Below are positions 22,531 through 34,913 of a stretch of 64,000 nt of DNA, piece by piece. A program made the translations under genes and the position numbers. The notes beneath the pieces are model-generated. The model ran no database searches. It was not told the origin of the DNA and worked only from the letters and a program-made list of their open reading frames with translations. This DNA is from Maratus speciosus (lineage: Eukaryota > Arthropoda > Arachnida > Araneae > Salticidae): assembly GCA_963932465.1 (NCBI GenBank), contig OZ010795.1:479622806-479686805 (forward strand). The letters are read 5' to 3'. Numbering within the stretch: the stretch's first letter is position 1; every line of letters starts with the position of its first letter.

Positions 22531-23168
22531 CATGCTTACCGGACAGATATGCCCACAAACGAGAAAGGGGGGAAAGCAGACATACGCCACGCCTGCAAGG
22601 AATATAACAGCCCCCAAGAAGACAGGGAATAGCCATCGAAAGCACCTGACTGAATAAGAACAAAAGTAAAAAATCAAATAATAATAGATTTGAATTTGAC
22701 CTGTAATGAATAAATGTCATAACAAATAATTTGGTTTCAATACTTTCTGCTATATTTTGAGTTTTGTAGTATTTAAAGCACTTGGCAATTTTGTACTAAC
22801 TGTTTTACATATATATAGAGAGAGAGATTAAGTTTCTATTTTTGTACTGATGCTTTGTGTTTTATCGATTGTAAAAATACTTGTTAGATTTAAAATAAAC
22901 AATTTTGATATTACTTTAGTTTTATTTTTATGTTTATTAATTATAATGGGCATAATGAGTTTCTAGTAACTTTAAGGTATAGCAGAAGAACGTGTAGTAA
23001 TCTTTTTGAAAAAAGAAAGGCTCTTTTCATGTATAAAAGTTAGAGCCTCGTGTAATTTTAAGTTTACAATTGAGTGATTTTTAAGCAAATATCATAAACT
23101 GCTCAATTAGAAAATTTATAAAAAATATGTATAGTCAGTAGCAGAAGCTTTGCTTAAAAATTATTTAA
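22531..23168. other. AT-rich, no feature recognised
   Basis: Only a short TATATAGAGAGAGA microsatellite near 22811 stands out. Confidence 0.4.
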
Positions 23169-23589
23169 GACTGTTCTCAAATCCAAAGGGCCAACTTTCT
23201 GACATAAGTTTTAATTCATTTTTGTTCGCAAACGCATGAAACTAGCAGGTGTTGTTATTCAGAAACTATGTGATCAAACTGTTTTTTTCCGTTTTCTTGT
23301 AAACGCAATAGATCTTTCAGAAAATACTGTCAAAGTTGACATTTAGAACTGAACTTCCGAACGAAAGAAGAAAATCCAGTCAGTAAAAGTGAGAAAAATG
23401 CCGTATCACGTGATCAAAATCTCTTATAACTCAATAGGTAACTGGTTGATCAAAAAATGGAAAACACAGTTCGATTCCAAATCGCTTCCATGGTGAGGCT
23501 TTCCAATTTTATATCTTTCCGTTAAAAAATGAATTTGTAAATGCGTCAAAACGTTTTGTGCTCGTTGAGCAGAGCAGTTGAGAATAGCC
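23169..23589. mobile_element. TTAA-type MITE, copy 2
   Basis: It is the reverse complement of the element at 2478-2895 over its whole length. TTAA lies at 23165-23168 and 23590-23593. The ends are GACTGTTCTCAA and TTGAGAATAGCC. Non-coding. Confidence 0.8.
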
Positions 23590-23725
23590 TTAACTTCCCA
23601 TTGCTTTTAGCTGTGACTATTTATTAAAAAAACACAGAAGCAATAAACAAGAATTGGCTTTGGCACATACCATAAAAATGTTTGAAATCAAACATATTAC
23701 AAAAGAAAGCAATGATTTCATAGTA

Positions 23726-24363
23726 CAGTAGACTCATTCAAATTCGCACATAATCGCAGATGTACACAATAAAACTTTTTCAGATGGAGGGTCAAAATGA
23801 CAAAAAATTTTAGTTTTATATCATTCCGTATGTATTTTAATATGTAATTCTCGATATGACTGAACTCATGGTTTTTCATGAAGGAAGCATAAATTTATTT
23901 CTGAAAAAAAAAATCAAGATTTTGCTTATATCAATGGTAATCACAATCTTTTTAGCAAATATGTTTATGTAATAATCGAGCTTTTCTGTTATTAAGTCTG
24001 GCTAAACCTGAAGCAAAACTTCCTTTTTTCATGATTTTGATATAAATTAATTGGGTACCTTTAAGAGGAAAGTTTCTTTGAATAATTCAAGGAAAATGTA
24101 CCTCATCTTGATTATGGATATTTAATTGTACATCATTTACTTGACCTTTACTTTTAATAATTTAATCATTTTAAAAATTATCTTGATTTTTATTATTTTA
24201 GTTTATTACTTTGCTTAATTATTTTACTATATTGCAAGCATTCATTATAATTTTGATTGCATTATTACATTCAAATTACATTTTAAAAAAAGTAAACAAA
24301 TCAATGACCAGAAATCCACACAACCTCTGGTGCCAAGCTGTGCGGACTTGAGAGAGTCTACTG
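23726..24363. mobile_element. Pogo/Tigger-like MITE with TA target duplication
   Basis: The ends are CAGTAGACTCATTCAAATTC and the inverse of CAGTAGACTCTCTCAAGTCC, flanked by TA at 23724-23725 and 24364-24365. The CAGTAGACTC start is characteristic of pogo/Tigger TIRs. The 638-bp interior is AT-rich and has no transposase. Confidence 0.75.
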
Positions 24364-25564
24364 TATTTGGTTTCTTTTTTTTTCAGTTTAGTAATTTAGA
24401 AGTGTCAATTCAAAAGGATTGATGATTGTATTTGAGGAAATATTCACTTTGAATTTTTCTGACAAGTTATAATAATGGGTGCTGGTCCATTTTCAGTCAA
24501 TATATGTAAAATGCAGAAGTGCATTTTCAAATTAATCTCTAGGGTGAAAGTGATATTAAAGACAATTATGATATAATTTAATGAGGACATTTTTTCTGAA
24601 ATATAAAATTTTGAACATGTTACATGAAATCATTAGCGGATTTGGATAAATCCTACATTATATGAAAGACTGTCAAAATGAATAGACTGCAAGGACAGTG
24701 ATGTGAATGGACTCTTTGAATGTCCCAGGGACCCAACCATTTTTTAAATGTGGGTGTAATTTCAAATAAAAACTAAATATTTATTTATATAAATATAATA
24801 AACATTTCTAAAATTAAGATTCAGACTTCTTTGACTTCAGGACTTCTTTGAAACTTAAATGATTTGAATTTACAACTGGTTTTTAAATTATTTTTCAAAA
24901 GCATTTTTGTTATGCAAATCAGTCATATACAAAAAAAAAAAAAAAAAAAAAAAATTCAACATTAGATTTTAGAAATCTGCAAAATAAATATATTTTAATA
25001 AAAATTTTCAGAGCATATTTTTTTTTTTTGGAGAAAAAAGATGAGATTGCTCTTATGAAAACTTTTAAAATTAACACATCCCGTCAGATGCGTTTTTGTG
25101 TTCTGTTTGTGCTCCATCATCAACTTATAAGTGTTTGATTTAGTGTAGTGTATTTCTGACATCTGCACTGATGAAGTAAACCACAAATGAAAGAAACCAT
25201 AGTACTAAAGATTTACATAATTGATAAAACTCATTACTAAATTATTCTTGCTGGACCAATAAAACTGTATCACACATCACATTTTTTTCAACTTTCACAT
25301 ATAAACTGATGGACGACCAATGTGTATGCTGAGGTATAGAGAAATTGCTAATTTTCTAAACAACTTGCTATAGAAAAACTGGCGCTTTTATTAAAACAAG
25401 CATGCATTTGAAGCTTTATGTACAGTTGGTCAAAAAAAAAAAAATCTAATTTGAATAAAAAATATCATAGAGAAATGAAACTGGTATCAATCAACATGGA
25501 TTGTCTATTTCAATTTAACCTATTAAAACTTTCCTTAGGGTTTCATCTACATGATAAGGTGAAC
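24364..25564. other. AT-rich, no gene recognised
   Basis: It contains an A-run at 24931-24954 and a T-run near 25019. No coding or RNA feature can be supported. Confidence 0.4.
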
Positions 25565-25648
25565 ACAAATTTTTAATTTTTTCAATGTAAACCTCCAAAT
25601 TTGACCACAAATTTTTAATTTTTTCAATGTAAACCTCCAAATTTGACA
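25565..25648. repeat. 42-bp tandem duplication
   Basis: The sequence starting ACAAATTTTTAATTTTTTCA is present twice head to tail at 25565 and 25607 with no visible difference, which suggests recent slippage or unequal exchange. Confidence 0.9.
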
Positions 25649-26223
25649 ATGCAGTTAGAAAGAACACACTCAACTACCCGAAGTACTATTTTAAGAGACG
25701 TTTCTACAATTGAAGATTTATTAGAGGTAGGAATTATAAGTAACACGAATTTTATAAACACTTTTTTAAGAGAAAAATCTTTCACTCTGAGAACTCATTA
25801 GTCCTATGTCTACTAACTCTTGGACTAATTGTGAAATGTCTTAAAAATTTGTAATTGGGCTAAATTGAGTTGTTTTCTTTCCGATTGTTATCAAATTGGG
25901 GGGGTTTATATTAAAAATATAAAGTTACTGTTCATTTTAATATGTAGATGACCCCTTGATTAAAAATTTTAAAGTCTTAAAATTGAAGTAGACAGCAATT
26001 TTATTTCACTTCTATAATTTGTATTAGAGTTAATACGGTTTATTTATTTATTTTTTTTGACCGACTGATACATTTTTTATAAAATAGTTTCAATATATTT
26101 ACAGGCTTCAAATATATGCTCATTTTATTAAGTGAACCAGTTTTCTCTTAGGAGGCGTGCAGGATTGGTAATTATTTTATATATCGCCAATGCACCTTAA
26201 ACCTAAAAATACATGTAAATTTT
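25649..26223. other. AT-rich, dispersed repeat fragment
   Basis: TTCATTTTAATATGTAGATG followed by (A/G)CCCC at 25931-25955 recurs at about 44970, so part of this stretch belongs to a dispersed family. No gene is seen. Confidence 0.4.
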
Positions 26224-26862
26224 GAGTATTTTCATGCTCAAAAATGAGCATATAGAGGTCAGTTCATACTCATTTTTGAAACATAGACATGCTCAAAAAT
26301 GAGCACATAGAGGTCAGTTCGTACTCATTTTTGAAACATGGGCGTGCTCAAAAATGAGCACATACAGATCAGTTCATACTCATTTTTGAAACATGGACGT
26401 ACTCAAAAATGAGCACATGGAGGTCAGTTCATACTCATTTTTGAAACATGGACGTACTCAAAAATGAGCACATGGAGGTCAGTTCATACTCATTTTTGAA
26501 ACATGGACGTACTCAAAAATGAGCACATGGAGGTCAGTTCATACTCATTTTTGAAACATGGACGTACTCAAAAATGAGCACATACAGATCAGTTCATACT
26601 CATTTTTGAAACATGGACATACTCAAAAATGAGCACATACAGATCAGTTCATACTCATTTTTGAAACATGGACATACTCAAAAATGAGCACATAGAGGTC
26701 AGTTCATACTCATTTTTGAAACATGGACATACTCAAAAATGAGCACATAGAGGTCAGTTCATACTCATTTTTGAAACATGGACATACTCAAAAATGAGCA
26801 CATAGTGGTCAGTTCATACTCATTTTTGAAACATTGGCATACTCAAAAATGAGCACATGATG
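26224..26862. repeat. Exact 55-bp tandem array of paired ACTCATTTTTGA motifs
   Basis: ACTCATTTTTGAAACAT starts at 26268 and recurs every 55 bp through 26818, eleven times, preceded by one partial unit. Each unit contains CTCATTTTTGA and its inverse TCAAAAATGAG, so every unit can form a hairpin. Variants (GACGT/GACAT, GGAGGTC/ACAGATC) occur in blocks. It lies just inside the terminus at 27010, as subterminal transposase-binding arrays do in CACTA elements. Confidence 0.9.
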
Positions 26863-27010
26863 TTTCATTATTAAGTGTGTGCATGTTTTCAGAAATGAGT
26901 ATATACATGTTTCAAACTTGAGTAATTTTGTTTCGGAGCCATTTTGACGATGCGGCATACTCAGATTTGAGTATTTTTTACTCATTTTTGAAAACGTCGT
27001 TTTTAGAGTG
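26863..27010. mobile_element. CACTA/EnSpm-like right terminus (candidate)
   Basis: Read inward on the minus strand the end is CACTCTAAAAACGACG, starting CACT as CACTA-type elements do, followed by further ACTCAAA/TGAGTA motifs akin to those of the 55-bp array. TAA follows at 27011-27013 as a possible 3-bp target duplication. The matching left end was not found in the window. Confidence 0.45.
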
Positions 27011-28039
27011 TAATCGCTTTTCTCAAACCGAAACGTTAGTTTTTAGGATGCTGTCATTTTCAATTAAACTTTTCAGCTGCTTCGTTGAATTTTTAGATGC
27101 AAGTGAAACACAAAAATATTAATTTTAAAGTTACTGATGTTGTTTTAACATGTTTGTCTGTAAAACATGTTTATTGAAAATGAAAATATTTACTTAAGAG
27201 TGAATAGCATTCGAAAAACCGATATTCCGGATGGAGGAGAATTCATGTCATATGAGATGTCTCCACAGATTGAAATTTCAAACTACAGTGATTTTAAACA
27301 CTTACCAATTTTAATACGCTTACTAAATACGTTGCCCGTACTTCATACGGGCAGTGTGCTTTCGCTCAGTTTATTTTCCCCGTGCTATGTACGGGGATCG
27401 CGTTTCTGGTCTTACATTTTTGCTTATCGGGTGCATTTCAATCTAGTTGGTAATTTTGCTCGTAAATGATATTAGTCGTCCACAAACATGTTTTGCTGTA
27501 ACGTAACTTTTGAATTCTACGCGAAGATCGTGTTAGTTTTCGAAATATTGTGTTGCTTTTGCTTACTTTTTTGTGAAGAAGACTGTGTTCAGAATTATAT
27601 TCTTTGCATAAGTTTGTCTTTTTGTTTCAGGTCTCTGAGCCCCGTATAGTTTTCTATTATCCTTATTAAGACGTTGAATTCTAATCTTGCATGTAAAGTT
27701 TCTGTGTTAGCTACAAATGGATGACATTGAGAGCAATGATTCCAAAAATTGTGATTTCAGGGAGGGATTGTAAAATTTCCGTGAGTAAATATGGTAGTTC
27801 TTCGGACTTTTGACTCGGATATATCGGACATACAGTTGAAATATTAGTACCTTTTCCTAAATTCTACAACAAGGTACGTAATCAAAGCTTTCCTCTCATC
27901 CCCACGTGCATACAAAAAACCGACTTTAAGATGGAAGTACATAAAATATTTTCCTATTTCATGCTTATTTTTTATCTGTAATTATTTTTTAAAATATATT
28001 TCGTTTAAAAATGACATGATAATATGATCTTTTCCATAA
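27011..28039. other. Repeat-derived DNA, no gene
   Basis: GAATTCATGTCATATGAGAT to CAAACTACAGTGATTTT at 27237-27296 is a fragment of the ~210-bp repeat at 28.0-28.7 kb. The 100-codon plus-strand frame at 27167-27469 runs through this fragment and two hairpins; I do not call it a gene. Confidence 0.4.
27334..27396. repeat. Two adjacent GC-rich hairpins
   Basis: GCCCGTACTTCATACGGGC (27334-27352) and CCCCGTGCTATGTACGGGG (27378-27396) are short perfect stems in AT-rich DNA, 25 bp apart. This is typical of a structured transposon end or 3' region; the element is unidentified. Confidence 0.6.
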
Positions 28040-28660
28040 AAAATAGGCCTTTTTTTTTTCAAGTTTTTTTTTCGAAAGTATTGAACTGGTATGTGGTTAA
28101 ACTATTCTCTGGCATAGTACCATTATTTTTTGTTCTTGTTGTTCAAGCAACAAAATTAAAGTTGCCGCTTACTAAAATAATGCATGCATCAGCAATTACT
28201 CACTGTGAATATTATACATGCATCGAAAAACTTTATTCCAAGTGGAGAAATTTGATTAATAATTCATGCCATATGAGAAGTTTCCTCAGATGAATACTTC
28301 AAACTACAGTGATTTTACAAGTTTCTCTGCCACAATAAAGTTATTTTTCTTATTGTTTTCCAGCAGCAAACTTAAAGTTACCACTTACTAAAATAACGCA
28401 TGTATCAGCAGTTTCTCACGGTGAACATTATACATGCAACAAAAGACCTTTATTCAGAATGGAGGAAAATGATTACTAATTCATGCCACATGAGAAATTT
28501 CCTCATATGGTGAATTCAAACTACAGTGATTTTACACTGTTCTCTGCCACAGTAATATTATTGTTTCGTAACTTAAAGTTGCTATTTACTAAAATAACGC
28601 ATGCATTAGCAACTGCTCACTAAGAATATTATACATGCACCACGTGGGATTTTTCTCACT
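28040..28660. repeat. ~200-215-bp tandem repeat, about 2.5 units
   Basis: The motif AAAGTTRC(C/T)RYTTACTAAAATAA starts near 28159, 28374 and 28575. CAAACTACAGTGATTTTAC closes each unit. Divergence between units is about 10-15% by eye. A partial copy lies at 27237. Confidence 0.75.
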
Positions 28661-28679
28661 CATACCTATAGACGCAGAT

Positions 28680-29100
28680 ATAAGACTTTTTTCAAACATT
28701 ACCTTCTTTACTCTTCTGTAAAAACTAGAATAAACTTAAGTCTTCTTTGACACTCTATTTATTTAACCTGGGATTAATATTTGCAATTTTGCAAAAGAAC
28801 CTACAGCTGCAAACAAAATAAATTAAATTCTTGTTCAAAACAATTACTGCTAAATAAATAGCAAAATAAATATCTTCGCTTTTAAATCAGAGGTGAACTA
28901 AGGTTAAAGAAAAGTAGAAAAAACAATTGATTGTTTTACTAAACATTCTACAAACAACTTTCACCTCTTGTGAAACGATCCTTCACGACGAATTTGTAAA
29001 CAAGAGTTTATTGACCGACAGATTTTCTAATGCATTAAACATTACTTGTTCTTTTTTAAGGGAAACGGCAAATGCTTCACTAAAATAAAGATTAAATTAA
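28680..29100. repeat. Dispersed repeat family member
   Basis: GATTAATATTTGC, AAAGAACCTACAGCTGCAA and ACTAAACATTCTACAAACAA recur in order at about 33880-34170, and the first two also at 42720-42780 and 43150-43190. It is non-coding; its class is unknown. Confidence 0.6.
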
Positions 29101-29570
29101 ATATTCTTACTATAGAACACTTTAATTAATATTGTTGTATAGCATACAGCTAAGGTTTCTCTTTACCACTGAAGATGGCAGCACACACCAAGGTCACATG
29201 AACAGACGTAAAAAATATGCCAAATCGTACACACGTTCGATGCGGGATAAAAACCGCGCTAGGCAGCCAGATAGATGGAGAATAGCGATGGAATGACGTA
29301 TGATGACGTAATTACAAAATTAACAGGTTCTTTTCTGAAAGATGAGCTGCTTGCCAGTGTTTAGAAATTTGTTCTATCTACAAATTTTTAAGGTGTGAAA
29401 TACCCTATATCAACATAACTTTCTTTACATATTCTAATCTATTGAATATAATACTTGAATAAGTTAAACGATGTCTCATTCTTTGTCATTTCACTATCAG
29501 TTACTATATTAAAGTGTATTTAGTACTTCAGATGATGATTATTTAATATTTCGTTGGATTCAAATTGAAA

Positions 29571-29610
29571 TACACTATATAGACAAAAATCACCGGACAC
29601 TTTCGGTTTT
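29571..29610. mobile_element. Tc1-like terminus fragment
   Basis: TACACTATATAGACAAAAAT followed by CACCGGACAC has the layout of many Tc1/mariner ends (TA, CACTATATxGACAAAA, xxGGACAC). No partner end was found, so it is a truncated element. Confidence 0.5.
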
Positions 29611-30340
29611 AGACGCTTTGTAAAATATCTAGAGAAATATTTGACGAATTCTTTTAGTACTTTGGGATATAAAGAACATGTTTGACCTCATATTTTTAAA
29701 CGAAGATTTTATCACAAAGGTATTTAGAGAACCTGACAAATCGCTCTGTAAATAAAATGCAACAAATGATCGGTCTCTGTAGTATATATCTATGTGGATA
29801 TCGTACAATATTTGTACAGTGTTTCTTTGTGTAAGAATAGCACGTATATTCATGAAGATGTAAAGATTTCTTTAAAATAATCATGGTTTTTTGCATGTTT
29901 TTTCTTTAAAGCATGCAGAGTTTTTAACCAAATTTAGCGCGATATAGTAGAAATCATATAGTACTTAGGGTATAAGCATATAAAATATTTAATTAAAACT
30001 GAGTAGTTTTATGAAATAATTTTTAGCATCGCATTTGTGAACTTTACCAAAGATTCTTTTTTAATGATTTGGAAGTCAACTTCTATGGAGCAACTAATAT
30101 AAAAGGATCAGTCGAATATCCTGAAAATTCACTAAGATATCGGCTGAATTTTAGTTGCTTTCGAAAAGAAGCTGAATGATAAGTAATTTTCACTAAATTG
30201 TCCTTTTTTATTTACTGACGCCCAACAAAGGAGTTAATATTTGATGAATTTCAGCGAGCAACTTTAGAACTGAAGCTTCGATTTTCATAATTATTTTGGT
30301 TGTTGCTGGAATAAGATTGCTCTGCTAGTTTTCAAGAAGC

Positions 30341-30372
<32 letters not shown>

Positions 30373-31334
30373 AAAAAAAATTAAATAAAAAAAATGAGAA
30401 TGACAATTTATGAAAAATCTCTTATCATCCAGATATACTCTAACTCTTAGATTTGTGATTTGTAATAATATTTTACATTTAGGTAAATGTAAGAATGTTG
30501 GTGAATGTGCGATCTCTCAGTTCTGTGTAGTGGGTAAATAGATGTGGCATCGATCGCCAGGAAGTCGTTGTTCGTTTTTTCTTCTCAGGAAGCTGGATTT
30601 TAACTTGTATTTCCATTTTCAAGTGATTTAATTTCAGAAAAAAGGTTCAATCTAAAGATTTTCAGATTCAATTTCTAGAGTTTAACATTATACCAAAGAA
30701 AAAAATTGTTTTCCTTATTACATTAGGACTAAATTGCTAAGTGTGGGTTTGTTAATATTCAATCGTTCTCTATAAATTTTACTGTAATCAATGATAGTAT
30801 AAAAATAAAGTAATTTTAAGTTTAAATGAAATGGACTATTTGGATTGTTTTTATTTCGTACAAGCATTTTAATAGAATGCAATAACGTCATTTTAAAATA
30901 GAAAAATTATATACCGACGACAGTTTTAGATAAAAGATTAAATAAAAGCTTTGAAGTATTTATCATACTTGCTAACAGTTTTTTTTAGTGTTAAATCCAA
31001 ATTACATCTGTACATTAATTACAAGATTGAAATTCGCGAAAAATGCATTTTCACACGCAGCACAGAACGTATGCTATAAAAATTTTACATTAATACAAGT
31101 TCTAGAAGTATTAGTTAACTCATTTGCATCCAAAGAACGCGATATCAAAGTATTAACATTACATACATTCAAAGTATTAACATTACATTCATATTACATT
31201 AAAAATACATAAAAATCGTTCAACGTAAATAAATAAGTTCAAAACATAGAAAACATAGCTTATGATTGGTCCAAGAATTTAATTTTTGAAGAATTCTATT
31301 TACAATTCTTTTTTGTTGCCACCAATAAAAAATT
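29611..31334. other. AT-rich, no gene recognised
   Basis: It holds an A-run at 30341-30364 and scattered short repeats (CAAAGTATTAACATTACAT twice at 31146-31190). No coding or RNA feature is supported. Confidence 0.4.
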
Positions 31335-31483
31335 ATTCACAATTATCAAACTATGGAAAAACATGGAGTTAATCATAAAACAATTTTATTGATACGTATT
31401 ATTAATTTTATTAATACTTTACGTATTAATAAAATTGTTTTATGATTAACTCCATGTTTTTCCATAATTTGATAATTGTGGAT
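31335..31483. repeat. 149-bp near-perfect hairpin
   Basis: The left arm runs from ATTCACAATTATCAAACTAT through AATTTTATTGATACGT and the right arm is its inverse with very few mismatches (about 62 bp per arm, ~23-bp loop). It abuts the left end of the pogo-like element at 31496. Confidence 0.85.
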
Positions 31484-31495
31484 AACGTTTTAGTA

Positions 31496-33586
31496 CCGAA
31501 AGTAAGCACCCCCGTCCCTCCCCTTCAAGTTTAATTTTCTGACGCTTTCAATCCTTCTATTGTTTCAGGAAATTTCTTAAGTTTTTGTTTCCATATCTCC
31601 TAAATTAATATATCTTATGCAATATCTTTTTATCTAATGACTTTACAGATCATTTTATCAGAATGGCATACTTCTGTAAGCGCGCTACCAGACCTTTGTT
31701 ATCTTTCGCAAAGGTCACGTGTCCCAACCTGTATCTCGCACCGATTGGCATACGAGCTCGACGCTAAATTGCTACACTGTAGCTTGCTTTCTGTTTCAAC
31801 GTATGTTCCAGAAATTAATAATGCTTCAGATTAGGAATAGTTATACCATTGAAAACAGTTAGAGATAATACTTGTATGGCATAAAATAAATGGTTGTAAT
31901 TTCCACAAAACATCAACAGAGCTACAAGTGGACCGAAAATGTTTGCGTAGCTGGTTAAGCAATGAAACTACACTGCGGTCACACGCCATTGGAAATATTA
32001 AAAGGAAGAAAACGAAAGGCTGTGGAAGAAAGCCATTGTCTGAAGATTTGGGTGCTGAACTATTCCAATTTTGAAAAACTGAGCGTGGTGAAGGCAGAAT
32101 TGTCGGCAATAAAAGACTTGGCAGCAGAGCTTCCAAAATTACATGCAAACTGATCATCGCGAACATCAAAGCTTCATACAAGTACGTGGCTAATTGGGAA
32201 TAGCGGTTTTATGTAACGATACAGCGTGGAACAAATGACAGCCAAAAAACTCCAGAAGAACTTGAGGAAAGTGACTTACTTCATGCAGTGTGCGGAATTT
32301 GTTTGATACAGGCATATATTAGAACATTCCTCTGACTATACGTTATACAATATCGCAAACATGGATCATATAATGGTCAGGTTTGACAGTCCATGCAGTC
32401 GGAGAAATAATATGAAAAATGATACAATGATACGAATTGAAAATACAGTTTGCAGCAAAGGAGGTTTACTAGTAGCCTTAGCAGCCCATGAAAATGTATA
32501 CAAGATGTCGGCATATTGGCTTTTGAAGAAGCAGTATTGATGGATTCGGCCTAAAGTTTGGGCTAAACACCGAATTCCGTCAAATATAAAAATCATAGCA
32601 ACAAAGAAGGGCTGGATGACGGCTGATAAGTTTGAAAAATGGACTTCCTGAGTATGAGAAACTAATACCGATGATGTCCGTCGTCTACTTATTCTGAACC
32701 GCTCGTAAATCTACAAATTAGCAGAAACAAAATAAGTGCTGGACTCGGTTGACACAGATTTGGTATTAATACCAGCTGGATGCACCCGATTACTACAACT
32801 TGCAAATGTGTCGTGGAATAAACCATTTAAACCTCGATTGAGAGAGCGGTGGTAAAAATGTACACGGAAAGCAGAAAAGACACCCAAGGGAAATCTAAAG
32901 AATCAATCCAGACGAGATATTTTGCTTCAGGTGTCTAATTATTGGGAGAAAATATCGGAAGAGTTCATCATAGTGTCTTTCAAACGCTGTGCTATCTCTT
33001 CAGCTCTTGATGGCTCCGAGAATGAAGATTTATATGAAAATCTCTGCCATGCTGTAAAACCATCTACTTAACAGTTAGAGCAAGAAATAATGGATCTAAT
33101 TTTTTATGATGAAAATAACGAAGAGGACTTACATGGTTTTACTTCTGAAGAAGAAGATGAATACTGTTTATATTTTAAGTAATTGTATATTTTATTTCAC
33201 TTGCATTATACTAGTAATGTTTTCCTTGCATTTTTATGCACTAAGATGTAATGGATATTTATATTGAGATTCAGTTTTATCATGTTTGTTCATATTTCTT
33301 TCATAAATAAATTATTTTATGTAAGTTCGTTTCATTAATTTATTATTTTTATTATCTAAAACTACTTAGCTTCTATGGAAGGGAATTTTAAAACCAAAAA
33401 ATGTTAATTTGATCTCATTTTGTTTTGCAAATTGTATAAATCCTGTGAAATTTCATAAATTTCAAATATAACCCCCTCCACCCTCGCAATTATTTGTCCT
33501 TTTCACAAAAGTTCTTATTATATGCCCCCTAAAAATCATTAGAATTTCCGGTCTGCTAAAGGGGGCTTACTTTCGGCTCATTACAG
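31496..33586 (+). mobile_element. Pogo/Tigger-like transposon, degenerate
   Basis: The right end is CTTACTTTCGGCTCATTACAG followed by TA (33587-33588). The left end keeps CCGAAAGTAAGC preceded by TA but lacks the outer ten bases CTGTAATGAG present in the right TIR. A decayed transposase fills the interior. Length (about 2.1 kb), TA target and protein similarity all fit the pogo group. Confidence 0.75.
31838..33182 (+). pseudogene. Pogo/Tigger transposase, multiply broken
   Basis: Reading across frames, the N-terminal HTH region includes LQVDRKCLRSWLSNETTL and RKPLSEDLGAELF near 31920-32070, like the CENP-B/pogo DNA-binding domain. Near 32750-33060 the plus strand gives TDLVLIPAGCTRLLQLANVS, then PFKPRLRERW and FKRCAISSALDGSENEDL, matching the last catalytic Asp block and C-terminus of pogo-type DDE enzymes. 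The family's usual Gln-Pro-Leu-Asp in the TxxLQPLD motif is here LQLAN, so the region around the last catalytic residue is altered. Stops and frameshifts are frequent. An acidic tail (EEEDEYC) ends at 33180. Confidence 0.72.
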
Positions 33587-33588
33587 TA

Positions 33589-34913
33589 AGTTTATAATTT
33601 TTCTAAAAATATTCTTTTTGGTTAAATTAACCAAACCCATGAGTTCTTGATGTTTTCCAGCGCCATAAACTGACATCGCCTCTCACTTGGAATCATTCGC
33701 AACATTTTTAAAGATATTCCCCTCAAGTATTAAAGTTAAACTCGCGATACGCATTATACACCGGAATATATGGTACATGTTTCTTTTGAAACTTTCTACA
33801 GTATGCAATTAAATGCTACCGTTAGTTTCAACTGAAACTAAAAATGTCATTCTGCGTAAAATTAAGACTTCTCTGAAATTGAACTCTTTAATCTAAGATC
33901 AATATTCCTTATAAGAACACCCAGATACATCCAAAAAGAATAAAGAAATTCTTGTTTACGATGAATGCAGGTAAATAAAAATAAAAAGCAATGTATTCTC
34001 TTTTAAAAAAAAAAAAAAAAAAAACGAATTAAATAACAAAGAAGAGGAAAAATAAAGATCATTGCTTCACTAAACATTCTACTAACAACTTTTGTCTGAT
34101 GTGAAATGCTCCATCGCGATGGAGCTGTAAACAAGGTATTGTTGAATAACGGATTTTCTAGTGTAGTAAACAATGCTTGCTTTTGTCGTTGATGTTGATT
34201 TTCTTTTTCCTTTTCGGAATAACAGAAAATTTTTATTGAAGTAAGTAAAAATAAACAAATATAAATATTTTTCTCAAAACGAACTTTTAATATTACTGTA
34301 GATTAATATTTCATATAATGATTCTTGAATAATGCTTTGTATTTTCATCAAAATAATAAAGTAAAAAGCTTTTTCTTAAAAAAAAAAAAACAAGAAAGGA
34401 AAAATCATCCGTCAAGCATAGATTATGAAACACTTTCCAACATATTCAGAATAGTGTAACAAAACTTCTCGTTTTTAATAAGTTGAAATAGGATGTCTAA
34501 TTGAACCATTTGGAAACGCATAACACATTTCAAAACTCAATTTCAGCAATTCCCATTTACCGTCGGAAAATAATCCGAATTTTTTGAACAGCCCTGTATA
34601 GGATGTATAGATTGGTATCTATAAACTACATGCATGCAAAAATTTAATTCAGTTAGGAAATACACGGCATAGTTGAAAATTCCCCTTCAGCAATTTCCGT
34701 AGAATGGTATGTGAATTCTTTTGAGCAGGCCTGTATACGAGGTATAGAATTTATACAAATGAGGAACATGCAAAACATTAGTCCAATTTAAATGCGCATA
34801 CCGAAATTTGAAGCCCACTTCCAGCAATTATTACTCAAAGACAGAACTGCAACCGATTTCCTTTGTGTCTAACGATAAATGCTACGAATGCCTTATTCTA
34901 TAGTCATCATATT
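33589..34913. repeat. Dispersed and short tandem repeats
   Basis: 33880-34170 is a member of the family at 28680. From about 34540 to 34850 a ~150-bp unit with CAGCAATTYCC and CAGxCCTGTATA is repeated two to three times. A-runs lie near 34006 and 34379. No gene. Confidence 0.5.

Noticed and set aside
22424..22657. 77-codon plus-strand frame
   Set aside because: It covers an 83-bp palindrome; no domain, splice site or composition shift supports a gene.
26224..26862. CRISPR-like array
   Set aside because: Repeats are contiguous at exactly 55 bp with no unique spacers, the DNA is eukaryotic, and no cas gene is present.
27167..27469. 100-codon plus-strand frame starting MFIENENIYL
   Set aside because: It overlaps a fragment of the 28-kb tandem repeat and two GC hairpins, and shows no protein family features.
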